A stretch of 64,000 bases of DNA from Porphyromonas asaccharolytica DSM 20707 (GTDB lineage Bacteria; Bacteroidota; Bacteroidia; Bacteroidales; Porphyromonadaceae): positions 558,001-622,000 of the forward strand of contig NC_015501.1 in assembly GCF_000212375.1 (NCBI RefSeq), read 5' to 3'. The position numbers were made by a program, and so were the translations under genes. The notes beneath the pieces were generated by a model. It ran no database searches. It had not been told where the DNA came from and saw only the letters and a program-made list of their open reading frames with translations. Positions 43,132 to 51,122 of this stretch are shown piece after piece. Within the stretch, counting starts at the first letter, position 1, and each line of letters starts with the position of its first letter.

Positions 43132-45243
43132 ATGAATAAACTACAGACCTTGCTCCTGACCCTCTGTGCACTCCTCGTGTGCAGTGCTACAGCACGTGCC
43201 GACAAGGGCATGTGGGTACTCAGTGAGCTCAACGAGCAAAACGAAGCTCGCATGCGTGAGCTGGGCTTTAACCTACCTCTAGACCAGCTCTACAATCTAG
43301 ACAAACCCTCGATAGCACGTGGCGTGGTTATCTTCGGTGGTGGCTGCACCGGTATCACGGTCTCCGATCAGGGACTACTCTTCACCAACCACCACTGCGG
43401 TTACGATGCCATCCAGAGCCAGAGTACCGTAGAGCATGACTACCTACGTGACGGCTTCGCCTCACAGTCTTTCCGTGAGGAGCTACCGATCCCAGGACTC
43501 TCTGTCAAGTACCTGCGTGCGCAGATCGACGTGACGGCTCGCATCGAGCAGGCTGTCGCTGGTATCACCGACGAGGCTAAGCGTCAGGAGACGATCGACA
43601 AGGTCTCTGAGGAGATCGTCAAGGAGTACACGAAGTCTCCCTTTGACGCTGTCGAGGTAACCCCCTTCTATGCTGGTAATAAGTACTATGTCGTCATCTA
43701 CGACGAGTTTAAGGATGTACGTCTCGTGATGACCCCACCGAGCAGCGTCGGTAAGTTTGGCGGTGATACGGACAACTGGATGTGGCCTCGCCATACGGGC
43801 GACTTTAGCGTCTTCCGTGTTTACGCTGATGCCAACAACAAGCCCGCTGAGTACTCAGCTAGCAACAAGCCTTACCGTCCTGTATACTATACGAAGGTCT
43901 CTCTAAAGGGTTACCAGGAGCAGGACTACGCGATGACCATTGGTTTCCCAGGCTCTACCGATCGTTACCTCACCTCTTATGGTGTCATCGATCGTATCGA
44001 GAATGAGAACGCACCCCGCATCGAGGCGCGTGGCATCAAGCAGGAGATCTGGAAGCGCGCTATGGAGGCTGACCAAGCGACCCGCATCAAGTACGCTAGC
44101 AAGTATGCTCAGAGCTCTAACTACTGGAAGAACTCTATCGGTATGAATCGTGGTCTCGAGAAGCTCCATGTCGTAGACCGCAAGCGCGCCGAGGAGGAGG
44201 CATTCACTCAGTGGGTAGCTCGTACAGGCAAGCCTTACGGCAATATCCTACCCGACCTAAAGCGTGCCTACGAGGAGATCGCTCCCTACAACCGTCAGCT
44301 CAACTATATGATCGAGACGATGCTGAGCGGTAGCGAGATCGTATGGCTCGGTTATCAGGCTATGGTAGCTGCGGGCTCTGGCGACAAGAAGGAGCTGAAA
44401 GACCTCTACAAGGATTACCTCCCCAACCTAGATCGTGAGGTGCTCCCCGCTATGCTCTCATTGCTTCGTACGAAGCTTCCTGCAGATAACCTCCCCTTCA
44501 TCTATCAAGTCATTGACGAGCGCTTCGGCGGAGACTACAAGGCTTATGCTGAGGAGCTTTTTGCCAATAGTGTCGTACCTTATGAGGATAAGATGATGGC
44601 CGTACTGGCTATGGATCCGAACAAGGTCAAGGAGACCCTTGCCAACGATCCTGTACAGGAGCTCGTCCAGAGCGTATTGACGTACTACTCATCTTTGCTG
44701 GATAAGTACCTAGAGTACAACCACGCTATCGAGAAGGGCAAGCGTGAGCTCTTTGCCGCTATGAGCGAGTTCCAGCCTAACGCACTTCGTCCATCAGACG
44801 CTAACTTCACGATGCGTATGAGTTACGGCCGTATCCTTGGCTACGAGCCAGGTGATGGAGCGTGGTACTACCACTTCACGACGGAGCGTGGTGTCTTCCA
44901 GAAGCAGAACCCCAACAGCAGCGAGTTCGCTGTACAGCCTGAGATCCTCGAGCTACTAAGCAATCCTGCTAACTTCGCACCTTACGGTGTGGGCGATCAC
45001 CTTTTCACCTGCTTCCTCTCGGACAACGATATCACGGGTGGTAACTCAGGTAGCCCTGTCTTCGACAAGAATGGTAACCTGATCGGTCTAGCCTTCGACG
45101 GTAACTGGGAGGCTATGAGTGGCGACATCGAGTTTGAGCCTGATCTACAGCGCACTATCTCGGTAGATATCCGCTACGTCCTCTTCATGATCGACAAGTG
45201 GGCTAAGTGCCCCCGTCTGATCCAGGAGCTGACCTTCGCATAA
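43132..45243 (+). CDS. S46 family dipeptidyl-peptidase (DPP7/DPP11 type)
   Basis: 703 residues. Signal peptide MNKLQTLLLTLCALLVCSATARA, then the family opening DKGMWVLSELN. The chymotrypsin-like catalytic triad is visible: His in FTNHHCGYDAIQ (near residue 85), Asp in RHTGDFSVFRVY (near 225) and Ser in GGNSGSPVFDKNG (near 645), followed by FDGNWEAMSGDI. A helical domain sits between the two barrel halves. S46 enzymes release dipeptides from oligopeptides in the periplasm, the main carbon route of asaccharolytic Porphyromonas. Whether it prefers hydrophobic (DPP7) or acidic (DPP11) P1 residues cannot be decided by eye. Confidence 0.93.
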   Translation: MNKLQTLLLTLCALLVCSATARADKGMWVLSELNEQNEARMRELGFNLPLDQLYNLDKPSIARGVVIFGGGCTGITVSDQGLLFTNHHCGYDAIQSQSTVEHDYLRDGFASQSFREELPIPGLSVKYLRAQIDVTARIEQAVAGITDEAKRQETIDKVSEEIVKEYTKSPFDAVEVTPFYAGNKYYVVIYDEFKDVRLVMTPPSSVGKFGGDTDNWMWPRHTGDFSVFRVYADANNKPAEYSASNKPYRPVYYTKVSLKGYQEQDYAMTIGFPGSTDRYLTSYGVIDRIENENAPRIEARGIKQEIWKRAMEADQATRIKYASKYAQSSNYWKNSIGMNRGLEKLHVVDRKRAEEEAFTQWVARTGKPYGNILPDLKRAYEEIAPYNRQLNYMIETMLSGSEIVWLGYQAMVAAGSGDKKELKDLYKDYLPNLDREVLPAMLSLLRTKLPADNLPFIYQVIDERFGGDYKAYAEELFANSVVPYEDKMMAVLAMDPNKVKETLANDPVQELVQSVLTYYSSLLDKYLEYNHAIEKGKRELFAAMSEFQPNALRPSDANFTMRMSYGRILGYEPGDGAWYYHFTTERGVFQKQNPNSSEFAVQPEILELLSNPANFAPYGVGDHLFTCFLSDNDITGGNSGSPVFDKNGNLIGLAFDGNWEAMSGDIEFEPDLQRTISVDIRYVLFMIDKWAKCPRLIQELTFA

Positions 45244-45275
45244 GCGTTGCGTCAAAACGAGACGAGTAACCCTTT

Positions 45276-45355
45276 GTAGGGGCGGACCTGCGTGTCCGCC
45301 CGTCCTCGTCTGAGCGCTGTACGCCTTGAGGGCGGACACGCAGGTCCGCACCTAC
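45276..45355 (+). repeat. 80-bp palindromic module (third copy)
   Basis: GTAGGGGCGGACCTG ... CAGGTCCGCACCTAC, with an internal GTCCGCCC/GGGCGGAC pair. It has the same length and layout as 13367-13446 but without the surrounding 198-bp repeat. It lies between the S46 gene and trmD and could form a long hairpin in read-through RNA. Confidence 0.8.
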
Positions 45356-45387
45356 AGCGGGTTACACATTTTTGACCACACGCCTAT

Positions 45388-46071
45388 ATGCGCATAGACA
45401 TTATCACCGTACTGCCTGAGATGATCGAGCCGTTTGTCTCGACCTCTATTGTGGGGCGAGCACAGCGTGAGGGCTTTGCCGAGGTACATATACATCAACT
45501 CCGCGACTATGCGACCAATCGCTGGGGACGTATCGACGACTACCCCTATGGGGGCGCAGCTGGTATGCTTATGTCCATCGAGCCGATCGACCGCGTCATC
45601 ACCGAGCTACGTAGCCAGCGCCCTTATGACGAGGTTATCTTCACGGCACCCGATGCGCCAGTGCTAACGCAAGCGGTCGCCAATGAGCTGAGTCTCATGG
45701 AGAACATCATCATCCTCTGCGGTCACTACAAGGGGATCGATCATCGTATCCGTGAGCATCTCATCACACGAGAGATCTCCATTGGGGACTACGTCCTGAC
45801 AGGTGGCGAGCTGGCGGCAGCGATCATTGCTGATGCGACCATTCGGCTCATACCAGGCGTCTTAGGCGATGCGGATAGTGCGCTGAGCGACTCCTTTCAG
45901 GATGGCCTGCTCACGCCGCCTATGTACACCCGCCCCGCTGAGTACAAAGGGTGGTGCGTGCCGGAGGTCCTCCTCAGCGGCCATGAAGCGCGCATAGCGC
46001 AGTGGGAGCATGAGCAGGCGGTCGCACGTACGCAAGCACTCCGCCCCGACCTCCTAGGAGAGGAGGGCTAG
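45388..46071 (+). CDS. trmD: tRNA (guanine37-N1)-methyltransferase
   Basis: 227 residues. Opens [20 protein letters not shown]; the trefoil-knot SAM site is in [11 protein letters not shown] and [16 protein letters not shown]; the C-terminal tRNA-binding part has [20 protein letters not shown] and LLSGHEARI. It methylates G37 of tRNAs that read CNN codons, including tRNA-Pro(GGG), which is encoded 62 bases downstream and carries G at that position. Confidence 0.96.
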   Translation: MRIDIITVLPEMIEPFVSTSIVGRAQREGFAEVHIHQLRDYATNRWGRIDDYPYGGAAGMLMSIEPIDRVITELRSQRPYDEVIFTAPDAPVLTQAVANELSLMENIIILCGHYKGIDHRIREHLITREISIGDYVLTGGELAAAIIADATIRLIPGVLGDADSALSDSFQDGLLTPPMYTRPAEYKGWCVPEVLLSGHEARIAQWEHEQAVARTQALRPDLLGEEG

Positions 46072-46089
46072 TTTTTTAGCTAGATGCCG

Positions 46090-46121
46090 TTTGCCTAGTC
46101 CAAAAATAAGTTGTACCTTTG
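46090..46121 (+). promoter_or_regulatory. promoter of the tRNA-Pro gene
   Basis: TTTG (46090-46093) and TACCTTTG (46114-46121) are spaced by exactly 20 bases, the canonical Bacteroidetes arrangement. Transcription should start near 46128, a few bases before the mature 5' end. Confidence 0.8.
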
Positions 46122-46133
46122 CACAACGAAATA

Positions 46134-46211
46134 CGGGATGTAGCTCAGTCCGGTTAGAGTGCGCGTCTGGGGGGCGTGAGGTCGCTGGTTCGAATCCAGT
46201 CATCCCGACCA
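46134..46211 (+). tRNA. tRNA-Pro (anticodon GGG)
   Basis: Acceptor stem CGGGATG pairs with CATCCCG; the C1-G72 pair and A73 are usual for bacterial tRNA-Pro. The D arm is GCTC/GAGT. The anticodon stem CGCGT/GCGTG encloses loop CTGGGGG, giving anticodon GGG with G37 next to it. The T arm is GCTGG-TTCGAAT-CCAGT. The CCA end is encoded (46209-46211). Confidence 0.93.
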
Positions 46212-46232
46212 AGGTCGTCAAGACCTACTGCG

Positions 46233-46265
46233 AGAGCAGCTCATATTACATGGGCTGCTCTTGTT
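46233..46265 (+). terminator. terminator of the tRNA-Pro gene
   Basis: AGAGCAGC (46233-46240) pairs with GCTGCTCT (46254-46261), followed by TGTT. The rest of the gap to 46440 shows no feature I can name. Confidence 0.6.
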
Positions 46266-46444
46266 GCATTTAGGCGGTAAGGAGCTACTCCTATGTCGAG
46301 TCTTTTGCCGTAGACGCATGTCTCAAGACGTTTTTGCTGCAGTAAGAGTCCCAGAGACGACACGTTTTTTCAGACGACCTCTTGCTACTTGACTTGCGGA
46401 ATTGAGGACTTGGAGTAGGAGTATCATTTGTGCCAAATAATCAG

Positions 46445-46452
46445 TACCTTTG
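46445..46452 (+). promoter_or_regulatory. -7 box of the dCMP deaminase gene
   Basis: TACCTTTG about 35 bases before the start codon. A TTTG at 46427-46430 is only 14 bases away, shorter than usual. Confidence 0.5.
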
Positions 46453-46485
46453 TAGCGGTTTACGCTATGAGTAAATCACTACACG

Positions 46486-46971
46486 ATGACTATCACACCG
46501 ACTACCTCTTCTGCTTCTGACTCAAAGCAGACGATCTTGGATCGCCGTTATCTGCGCATGGCTCGTATATGGGCTGAGAACTCTTACTGTCGACGCCGAC
46601 AAGTAGGAGCCTTGATCGTACACAATCAGATGATTATCTCAGACGGATACAACGGTACGCCCTCGGGATTTGAAAATGTCTGCGAAGATGACGAAGGGAT
46701 CACCAAGCCTTACGTCCTCCACGCTGAGGCCAATGCGATTACCAAGGTGGCGGCATCGGGCAATAACTGCACGGGTGCGACCATTTACATTACCGCTTCT
46801 CCCTGCCTAGAGTGTGCTAAGCTGATCATCCAGAGTCGCATACGACGTGTCGTGTATGGTGAGCAGTACCGACTCACCGATGGTGTCGAACTACTCGAGC
46901 GTGCTGGCATTGAGGTAGTCTACATACCGCTGGACGAAATTTCAACTACTGCCGACTCCTCGACCCATTAG
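46486..46971 (+). CDS. deoxycytidylate deaminase (ComEB/Dcd-type)
   Basis: 161 residues with the zinc-deaminase motifs: HAEANAI near residue 85 (zinc His and catalytic Glu) and ASPCLECAKLII near residue 105 (two zinc Cys). CRRRQVGALIV and GYNGTPSGFENVCEDDEG, the extra loop, mark it as a dCMP deaminase and not cytidine deaminase. It supplies dUMP for thymidylate synthesis. It lies 33 bases before the S41 protease gene, so the dCMP deaminase, protease and formyl-THF cyclo-ligase genes probably form one transcript. Confidence 0.88.
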   Translation: MTITPTTSSASDSKQTILDRRYLRMARIWAENSYCRRRQVGALIVHNQMIISDGYNGTPSGFENVCEDDEGITKPYVLHAEANAITKVAASGNNCTGATIYITASPCLECAKLIIQSRIRRVVYGEQYRLTDGVELLERAGIEVVYIPLDEISTTADSSTH

Positions 46972-47004
46972 TATATGTACCTATCTAGATATTGAGAAGA
47001 ACAA

Positions 47005-48606
47005 ATGGTAGATATGCGTCGTCAGTATAAATATTTAATCTGTTTCCTAGTGGGGGCGCTCATTGGTGCAGGTGCTTTTTGGCTATTCTCGCGCTATCGG
47101 GGGATCACGCACGCAGATAAGTTTGACCAGGTACTGCAGCTAGTCGATAAGTATTATGTAGACTCTGTCGATATCGAGCAGCTACGTACGGACATACTCC
47201 CTTATATGCTTGGGTCGCTTGATCCGCACTCTACTTATATACCACCGTTAGAGTCGGAGATGGAGGAGCAGAGACTGGAGGGACAGTTTGAGGGAATAGG
47301 GATCATCTACAACATCATCACCGACACGATCGTCGTCGACCAAGTGTTCGCTGGAGGTCCCTCTGAGACCGCCGGTCTAGAGCCTGGTGATCGTATCTTA
47401 ACCTGCGATGGCAAGAGCCTCCTCGGTGAGCGCAACAACCAAGACACCATCACCTCAGCACTCAGAGGTCCGAAGGGATCGGTCGCACATCTATCGATAC
47501 TACGTCGCCATACACGACGAAATGTGAGTGTCGTGCGTGGTCCTGTGCCGATTAGAAGCATAGATGTGAGCTATATGCTTACGCCGACCATCGGACTGAT
47601 GCAGATCACCACCTGGGCGCGTACTACTTATGACGAGTTCATTCAGCACTGGGGTGAGTTGCAGCGATCTGGAGCCAAAGCTCTAATCCTCGATCTGAGA
47701 GACAATACGGGAGGCTACATGGATGCAGCTGTTGCTGTTGCCAATGAGTTCCTTAGCAAGGATCAATTGATCGTCTATACGGAGGGTCGCACGATGCCTC
47801 GTGAAGATGTGGTCGCCAATGGCGAGGGCATGCTGCAGAAGTTGCCTCTAGTAGTGCTGGTCAATGAGAACAGTGCCTCGTCCTCTGAGATCTTTTCGGG
47901 GGCTATGCAAGACCACGACCGGGCGATGATCGTAGGACGACAGACCTATGGCAAGGGTTTGGTTCAGCAGCCCTTTACCTTCCCAGATCACTCTAGCGTA
48001 CGTCTCACGGTGGCTCGCTACTATACGCCATCGGGTCGCAACATACAGCGCCCCTATGAGCAGGGGAGTCTCTCCTCGATCGAGGAGAGTCTTATGAGCG
48101 TCTCTGGCATCAAGCCCGTGGGCGACTATGCCGATACGCTCTCACTGACTAAGCAAAAGCAGCGGGAGTATCATAGCGATAAGGGGCGTCTCCTCTTCAG
48201 CGGTTATGGCATCATGCCCGATATCTTCGTACCGCAAGACACAGCGATGATCAATGCTTATGCAGCACGTCTGATCATGTCTGGGGCGATGCAGGAGTTT
48301 GCCTTTTACTTTGTCGACTTAAATAGAGAGAACCTCCGTGAGATTAGCTCAGTCCGGGAGTTGCTAGCTTTGCTTGCTCAGGAGAAGTCTCTAATCAACG
48401 ATCTAGCCGCATACGCTGCTGACCAAGGCATAGCCCAGCGGCCACTGATGCTACGCCAAGCCACGCAGCGCTTGCAGCTACAGATGCATGCCTTGATAGC
48501 TAATCATCTCTTCGGTGCTACGGGCTTCTATCAGGTGATAACCCAAGGCGATCCGATGATCAGCAGCGCAGAGCAATATCTACAGGAAAATTATCACACA
48601 CGATGA
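47005..48606 (+). CDS. S41 family C-terminal processing protease
   Basis: 533 residues. One N-terminal helix (YLICFLVGALIGAGAFWLF) anchors it in the inner membrane facing the periplasm. A PDZ domain spans residues 85-170 (FEGIGIIYNIITDTIVV, GLEPGDRILTCDGKSL). The peptidase core has LILDLRDNTGGYMD, the nucleophile Ser in NENSASSSEIFSGAM and the general-base Lys in RQTYGKGLVQQPF. It resembles CtpA/Prc proteases that trim envelope proteins. Its end overlaps the next start by 4 bases. MRRQYKYL at 47014 is an alternative start. Confidence 0.92.
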   Translation: MVDMRRQYKYLICFLVGALIGAGAFWLFSRYRGITHADKFDQVLQLVDKYYVDSVDIEQLRTDILPYMLGSLDPHSTYIPPLESEMEEQRLEGQFEGIGIIYNIITDTIVVDQVFAGGPSETAGLEPGDRILTCDGKSLLGERNNQDTITSALRGPKGSVAHLSILRRHTRRNVSVVRGPVPIRSIDVSYMLTPTIGLMQITTWARTTYDEFIQHWGELQRSGAKALILDLRDNTGGYMDAAVAVANEFLSKDQLIVYTEGRTMPREDVVANGEGMLQKLPLVVLVNENSASSSEIFSGAMQDHDRAMIVGRQTYGKGLVQQPFTFPDHSSVRLTVARYYTPSGRNIQRPYEQGSLSSIEESLMSVSGIKPVGDYADTLSLTKQKQREYHSDKGRLLFSGYGIMPDIFVPQDTAMINAYAARLIMSGAMQEFAFYFVDLNRENLREISSVRELLALLAQEKSLINDLAAYAADQGIAQRPLMLRQATQRLQLQMHALIANHLFGATGFYQVITQGDPMISSAEQYLQENYHTR

Positions 48607-49190
48607 TGAGTTGTGACAAAGTGAGAGAGGAGAAAAAAGCATTACGCCGTGCCATCCGTGCTAAGATGCGGAGTGAATGGACCGAGGAGTACCGACAGGC
48701 GGTCTCGGAGCGTGTCTGTCGGCAGATAGAGACGTTTCTACCCTTCGTGCGTAGTCATTGCGTAGCACTATACTGCGCCCTGCCCGACGAGGTAGACCTG
48801 ACTGCTATCTTAGAGCGCTACCAGAGCGACAAGAGACTCCTCATCCCCCGCGTGGAGGGTGACGATATCAACTTCTACACCTATCAGCCCGAGTCGCTCA
48901 TTACCAGCGAGGACTACAAGATCCTTGAGCCGACAGCAGCTACTGAGGAGGCGATAGATCCAGCAGAGATAGAGCTTATCTTGGTGCCGGGGGTCGCATT
49001 CGACCTGCATGGTGGACGTATGGGTCGTGGCAAGGGTTACTACGATCGCTTCTTCGCACGCTGTCCCCATGCCCTTCGAGCAGCGGTCACCTCCTCGCTA
49101 CAGATCGTCGAGCAGATCCCGCTAGAGCCGTGGGACGAGGCGATGCACTATATCATATCAGATGGTCAGACCTACGAGGTACGCGACTAA
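48603..49190 (+). CDS. 5-formyltetrahydrofolate cyclo-ligase
   Basis: 195 residues. LIPRVEGDDINFY and the signature VPGVAFDLHGGRMGRGKGYYDRF near residue 125 bind ATP and folate. It converts 5-formyl-THF to 5,10-methenyl-THF with ATP, removing a folate storage/inhibitor form. An ATGA overlap with the protease gene implies coupled translation. Two facing hairpins lie downstream. Confidence 0.93.
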   Translation: MMSCDKVREEKKALRRAIRAKMRSEWTEEYRQAVSERVCRQIETFLPFVRSHCVALYCALPDEVDLTAILERYQSDKRLLIPRVEGDDINFYTYQPESLITSEDYKILEPTAATEEAIDPAEIELILVPGVAFDLHGGRMGRGKGYYDRFFARCPHALRAAVTSSLQIVEQIPLEPWDEAMHYIISDGQTYEVRD

Positions 49191-49226
49191 CGAAGTCACA
49201 CGACTCGACAGACTCTGAACAAAAAA

Positions 49227-49266
49227 GCTCCCCCCATCACAGTACATCGACTGCGATGGGGGGAGC
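49227..49266. terminator. bidirectional terminator
   Basis: GCTCCCCCCATC pairs with GATGGGGGGAGC around 16 bases. AAAAAA on its left gives a U-tract on the minus strand, and TTATTTATT follows on the plus strand. It lies between the convergent cyclo-ligase and methionine gamma-lyase genes. Confidence 0.8.
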
Positions 49267-49282
49267 GCTTATTTATTGGTGT

Positions 49283-49312
49283 AGGCTATCGCTTCGTGGC
49301 GATAGCCTTTTC
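49283..49312 (+). terminator. second hairpin terminator
   Basis: AGGCTATCG pairs with CGATAGCCT around 8 bases and is followed by TTTCT on the plus strand; it backs up the preceding terminator. Confidence 0.65.
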
Positions 49313-49322
49313 TAGCTTATTA

Positions 49323-50525
49323 TTATAGGAGTGCGTCTAGACCACACTTAAGGTCTGCGATGATGTCCTCGACATTCTCTAGACCGATAGAGAGACGTAC
49401 CATACCCTCACCAATGTCAGAAGCAGCACGCTCCTCAGGTGTGTAGGGCGAGTGAGTCATGCTAGCTGGGTGCTCGATAAGCGTCTCAGCATCACCAAGG
49501 CTCACGCAGAGTGTAGCTAGGTGGAGGCTATTCATCAGCTTGCGACCAGCCTCTAGACCACCCTTGAGCTCGAAGGCGATCATAGCACCTGGTAGGCGCA
49601 TCTGCTTCTGAGCTAGCTCATACTGTGGGAAGCTCTTGAGACCTGGGTAAGCGATCGAGGCGATAGCGGGGTGCTGCTCGAGGAACTCAGCGACACGCTG
49701 TGCATTAGCGCAGTGACGCTCCATACGTATCTCCAGAGTCTTGATACCACGAGCGATCAGGTATGCTTCGAACGGGCCTAGGACTGATCCCGTCATATCC
49801 TTTACAGCAAAGAGACGCACCTGGTCGATATATTCCTTGCGACCGACGACAAATCCGGCGATCACATCACCGTGACCATTCAGATACTTCGTAGCTGAGT
49901 GTACTACGACATCAGCACCGAGGTCTAGAGGACGCGTGATAAAAGGCGTGCAGTAAGTATTGTCCACCATCAGCACAGTACCCTCCTGGCTGTGAGCTAT
50001 CTTGGCAGCGCCTTCGATATCTGTCAGGTACATGTTAGGGTTGGCCGGGGTCTCGATGTAGACCAGCTTCGTATTGGGGCGCATAGCAGCCTTGATCTCA
50101 TCAAGATTGCGCGCATCGACGAAGGTCACCTCCACACCAAAGCGTGAGAGTCCATGCTCGAGGAATGAGTAGGTGCAGCCGTAGAGCGTCTTACCTGCGA
50201 CGATGTGGTCACCAGCCTGCACCAAGGGGTAGATAGCCGAGGTGATCGCACCAATGCCTGAAGAAGCGCTGACGCAAGCCTCACCACCCTCTAGAGAGGC
50301 AACCTTCTGCTCAGCAGCTGTGCAGGTAGGATTCCCCAGACGAGTGTAGATGTACCCGTCCTCCTCAAGGGCAAAGCGTCTGCCACCCTGCTCCGCAGAG
50401 TCAAAAACAAAAGTAGAGGTCTGATAAATAGGTGTAGCCAGCGTACCGTGCTGATTGCGCTCGCTACCAGCATGGATGGCACGCGTAGCGAAGCCCATCT
50501 GCTGTAGTTTTTTTGGATCAATCAT
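49323..50525 (-). CDS. mgl: methionine gamma-lyase
   Basis: 400 residues of the Cys/Met metabolism PLP family. [20 protein letters not shown] opens it; the PLP lysine lies in [12 protein letters not shown] (near residue 210); the active-site Tyr-Cys of [11 protein letters not shown] near residue 115 is the mark of methionine gamma-lyase as opposed to cystathionine enzymes; [11 protein letters not shown] matches its substrate-loop Lys-Asp. It splits methionine to methanethiol, 2-oxobutyrate and ammonia, giving energy and the volatile thiol typical of Porphyromonas. It is monocistronic on the minus strand. Confidence 0.93.
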   Translation of the reverse strand: MIDPKKLQQMGFATRAIHAGSERNQHGTLATPIYQTSTFVFDSAEQGGRRFALEEDGYIYTRLGNPTCTAAEQKVASLEGGEACVSASSGIGAITSAIYPLVQAGDHIVAGKTLYGCTYSFLEHGLSRFGVEVTFVDARNLDEIKAAMRPNTKLVYIETPANPNMYLTDIEGAAKIAHSQEGTVLMVDNTYCTPFITRPLDLGADVVVHSATKYLNGHGDVIAGFVVGRKEYIDQVRLFAVKDMTGSVLGPFEAYLIARGIKTLEIRMERHCANAQRVAEFLEQHPAIASIAYPGLKSFPQYELAQKQMRLPGAMIAFELKGGLEAGRKLMNSLHLATLCVSLGDAETLIEHPASMTHSPYTPEERAASDIGEGMVRLSIGLENVEDIIADLKCGLDALL

Positions 50526-50557
50526 TATGCTTTATCTAAAGATTCGATTATTCGGTA

Positions 50558-50565
50558 CGAAGGTA
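50558..50565 (-). promoter_or_regulatory. -7-like box of the mgl gene
   Basis: CGAAGGTA reads TACCTTCG on the minus strand, one base from TAnnTTTG, 33 bases before the start codon. No -33 box was identified. Confidence 0.35.
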
Positions 50566-50705
50566 CGAAAAATAGCGATCACGACTAGATATAAGGGCTA
50601 GAAGGAGAAAGAAAGATAGCATAACGATCAGTGGGTTGCCCGTCACACCAGCCCCTCTGTTCATCCGACTTCACTCCGAGCACCTCCGATCACGTCAACT
50701 AACAA

Positions 50706-50894
50706 TTCCTCCGAGGCTATTTCAGAATAGCTCGCTGGAAAATAAAAAATCTCCAGCGAGCTATGGGAAAATACTTCGGAAGAATCAAATGATACTTCGG
50801 AAGAATCAAATGATAAGTCCGAAGAATTATTTCGTACCTCCCTGGAAAATAGCAAATTTCCACCGAAGAATTTCCCGATTTCTTCCGTGAGGTT
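50706..50894 (+). repeat. 22-bp-register element, copy E (diverged, three core units)
   Basis: 189 bp. Box positions keep the register (50711, 50733, 50755, then 85 bases, 50840, 50862, 50884), but the boxes are no longer CACGTG: CCGAGG, CGCTGG, AGCGAG, CCCTGG, ACCGAA and TCCGTG. The core has three 21-bp units (ACTTCGGAAGAATC twice and AAGTCCGAAGAATT). Boxes 2 and 3 form a hairpin (ATAGCTCGCTGGA with TCCAGCGAGCTAT). It lies midway between the mgl and LRR-gene promoters. Confidence 0.8.
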
Positions 50895-51022
50895 ATTGAT
50901 TTATTCGGTAGCGACTGTTCATCTTAGCGATTAGAAGTCTCTCGATCCCGCTATAGAAGCCGAAAGTTTAGAAAATCCTAATAGAATTTCCAGGTAGTTG
51001 TTTGTCGTACCAATATATTGCT

Positions 51023-51054
51023 ATTGTGTGCTAAATAAATAATTGTTACCTTTG
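51023..51054 (+). promoter_or_regulatory. promoter of the 51-58 kb surface-protein operon
   Basis: TACCTTTG (51047-51054) with ATTG (51023-51026) 20 bases upstream. The leader to the ATG at 51123 is about 60 bases and AT-rich. Confidence 0.6.
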
Positions 51055-51122
51055 CTCGCGACAGATACAGGAATGTATGTGTCAATTAATAGACAATCCT
51101 AACCAACTAAAATTTAAAAACA

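Noticed and set aside
43132-45243. Assignment of the S46 peptidase to DPP11 or DPP7
   Set aside because: The residue that decides P1 preference could not be placed reliably by eye.
46091-46273. 60-residue frame around 46.1-46.3 kb
   Set aside because: It is laid over the tRNA-Pro gene, its promoter and its terminator.
49323-50700. SAM or other riboswitch upstream of methionine gamma-lyase
   Set aside because: The 5' leader is too short (about 20-35 bases) and no riboswitch core was recognised; the hairpins upstream belong to repeat copy E.
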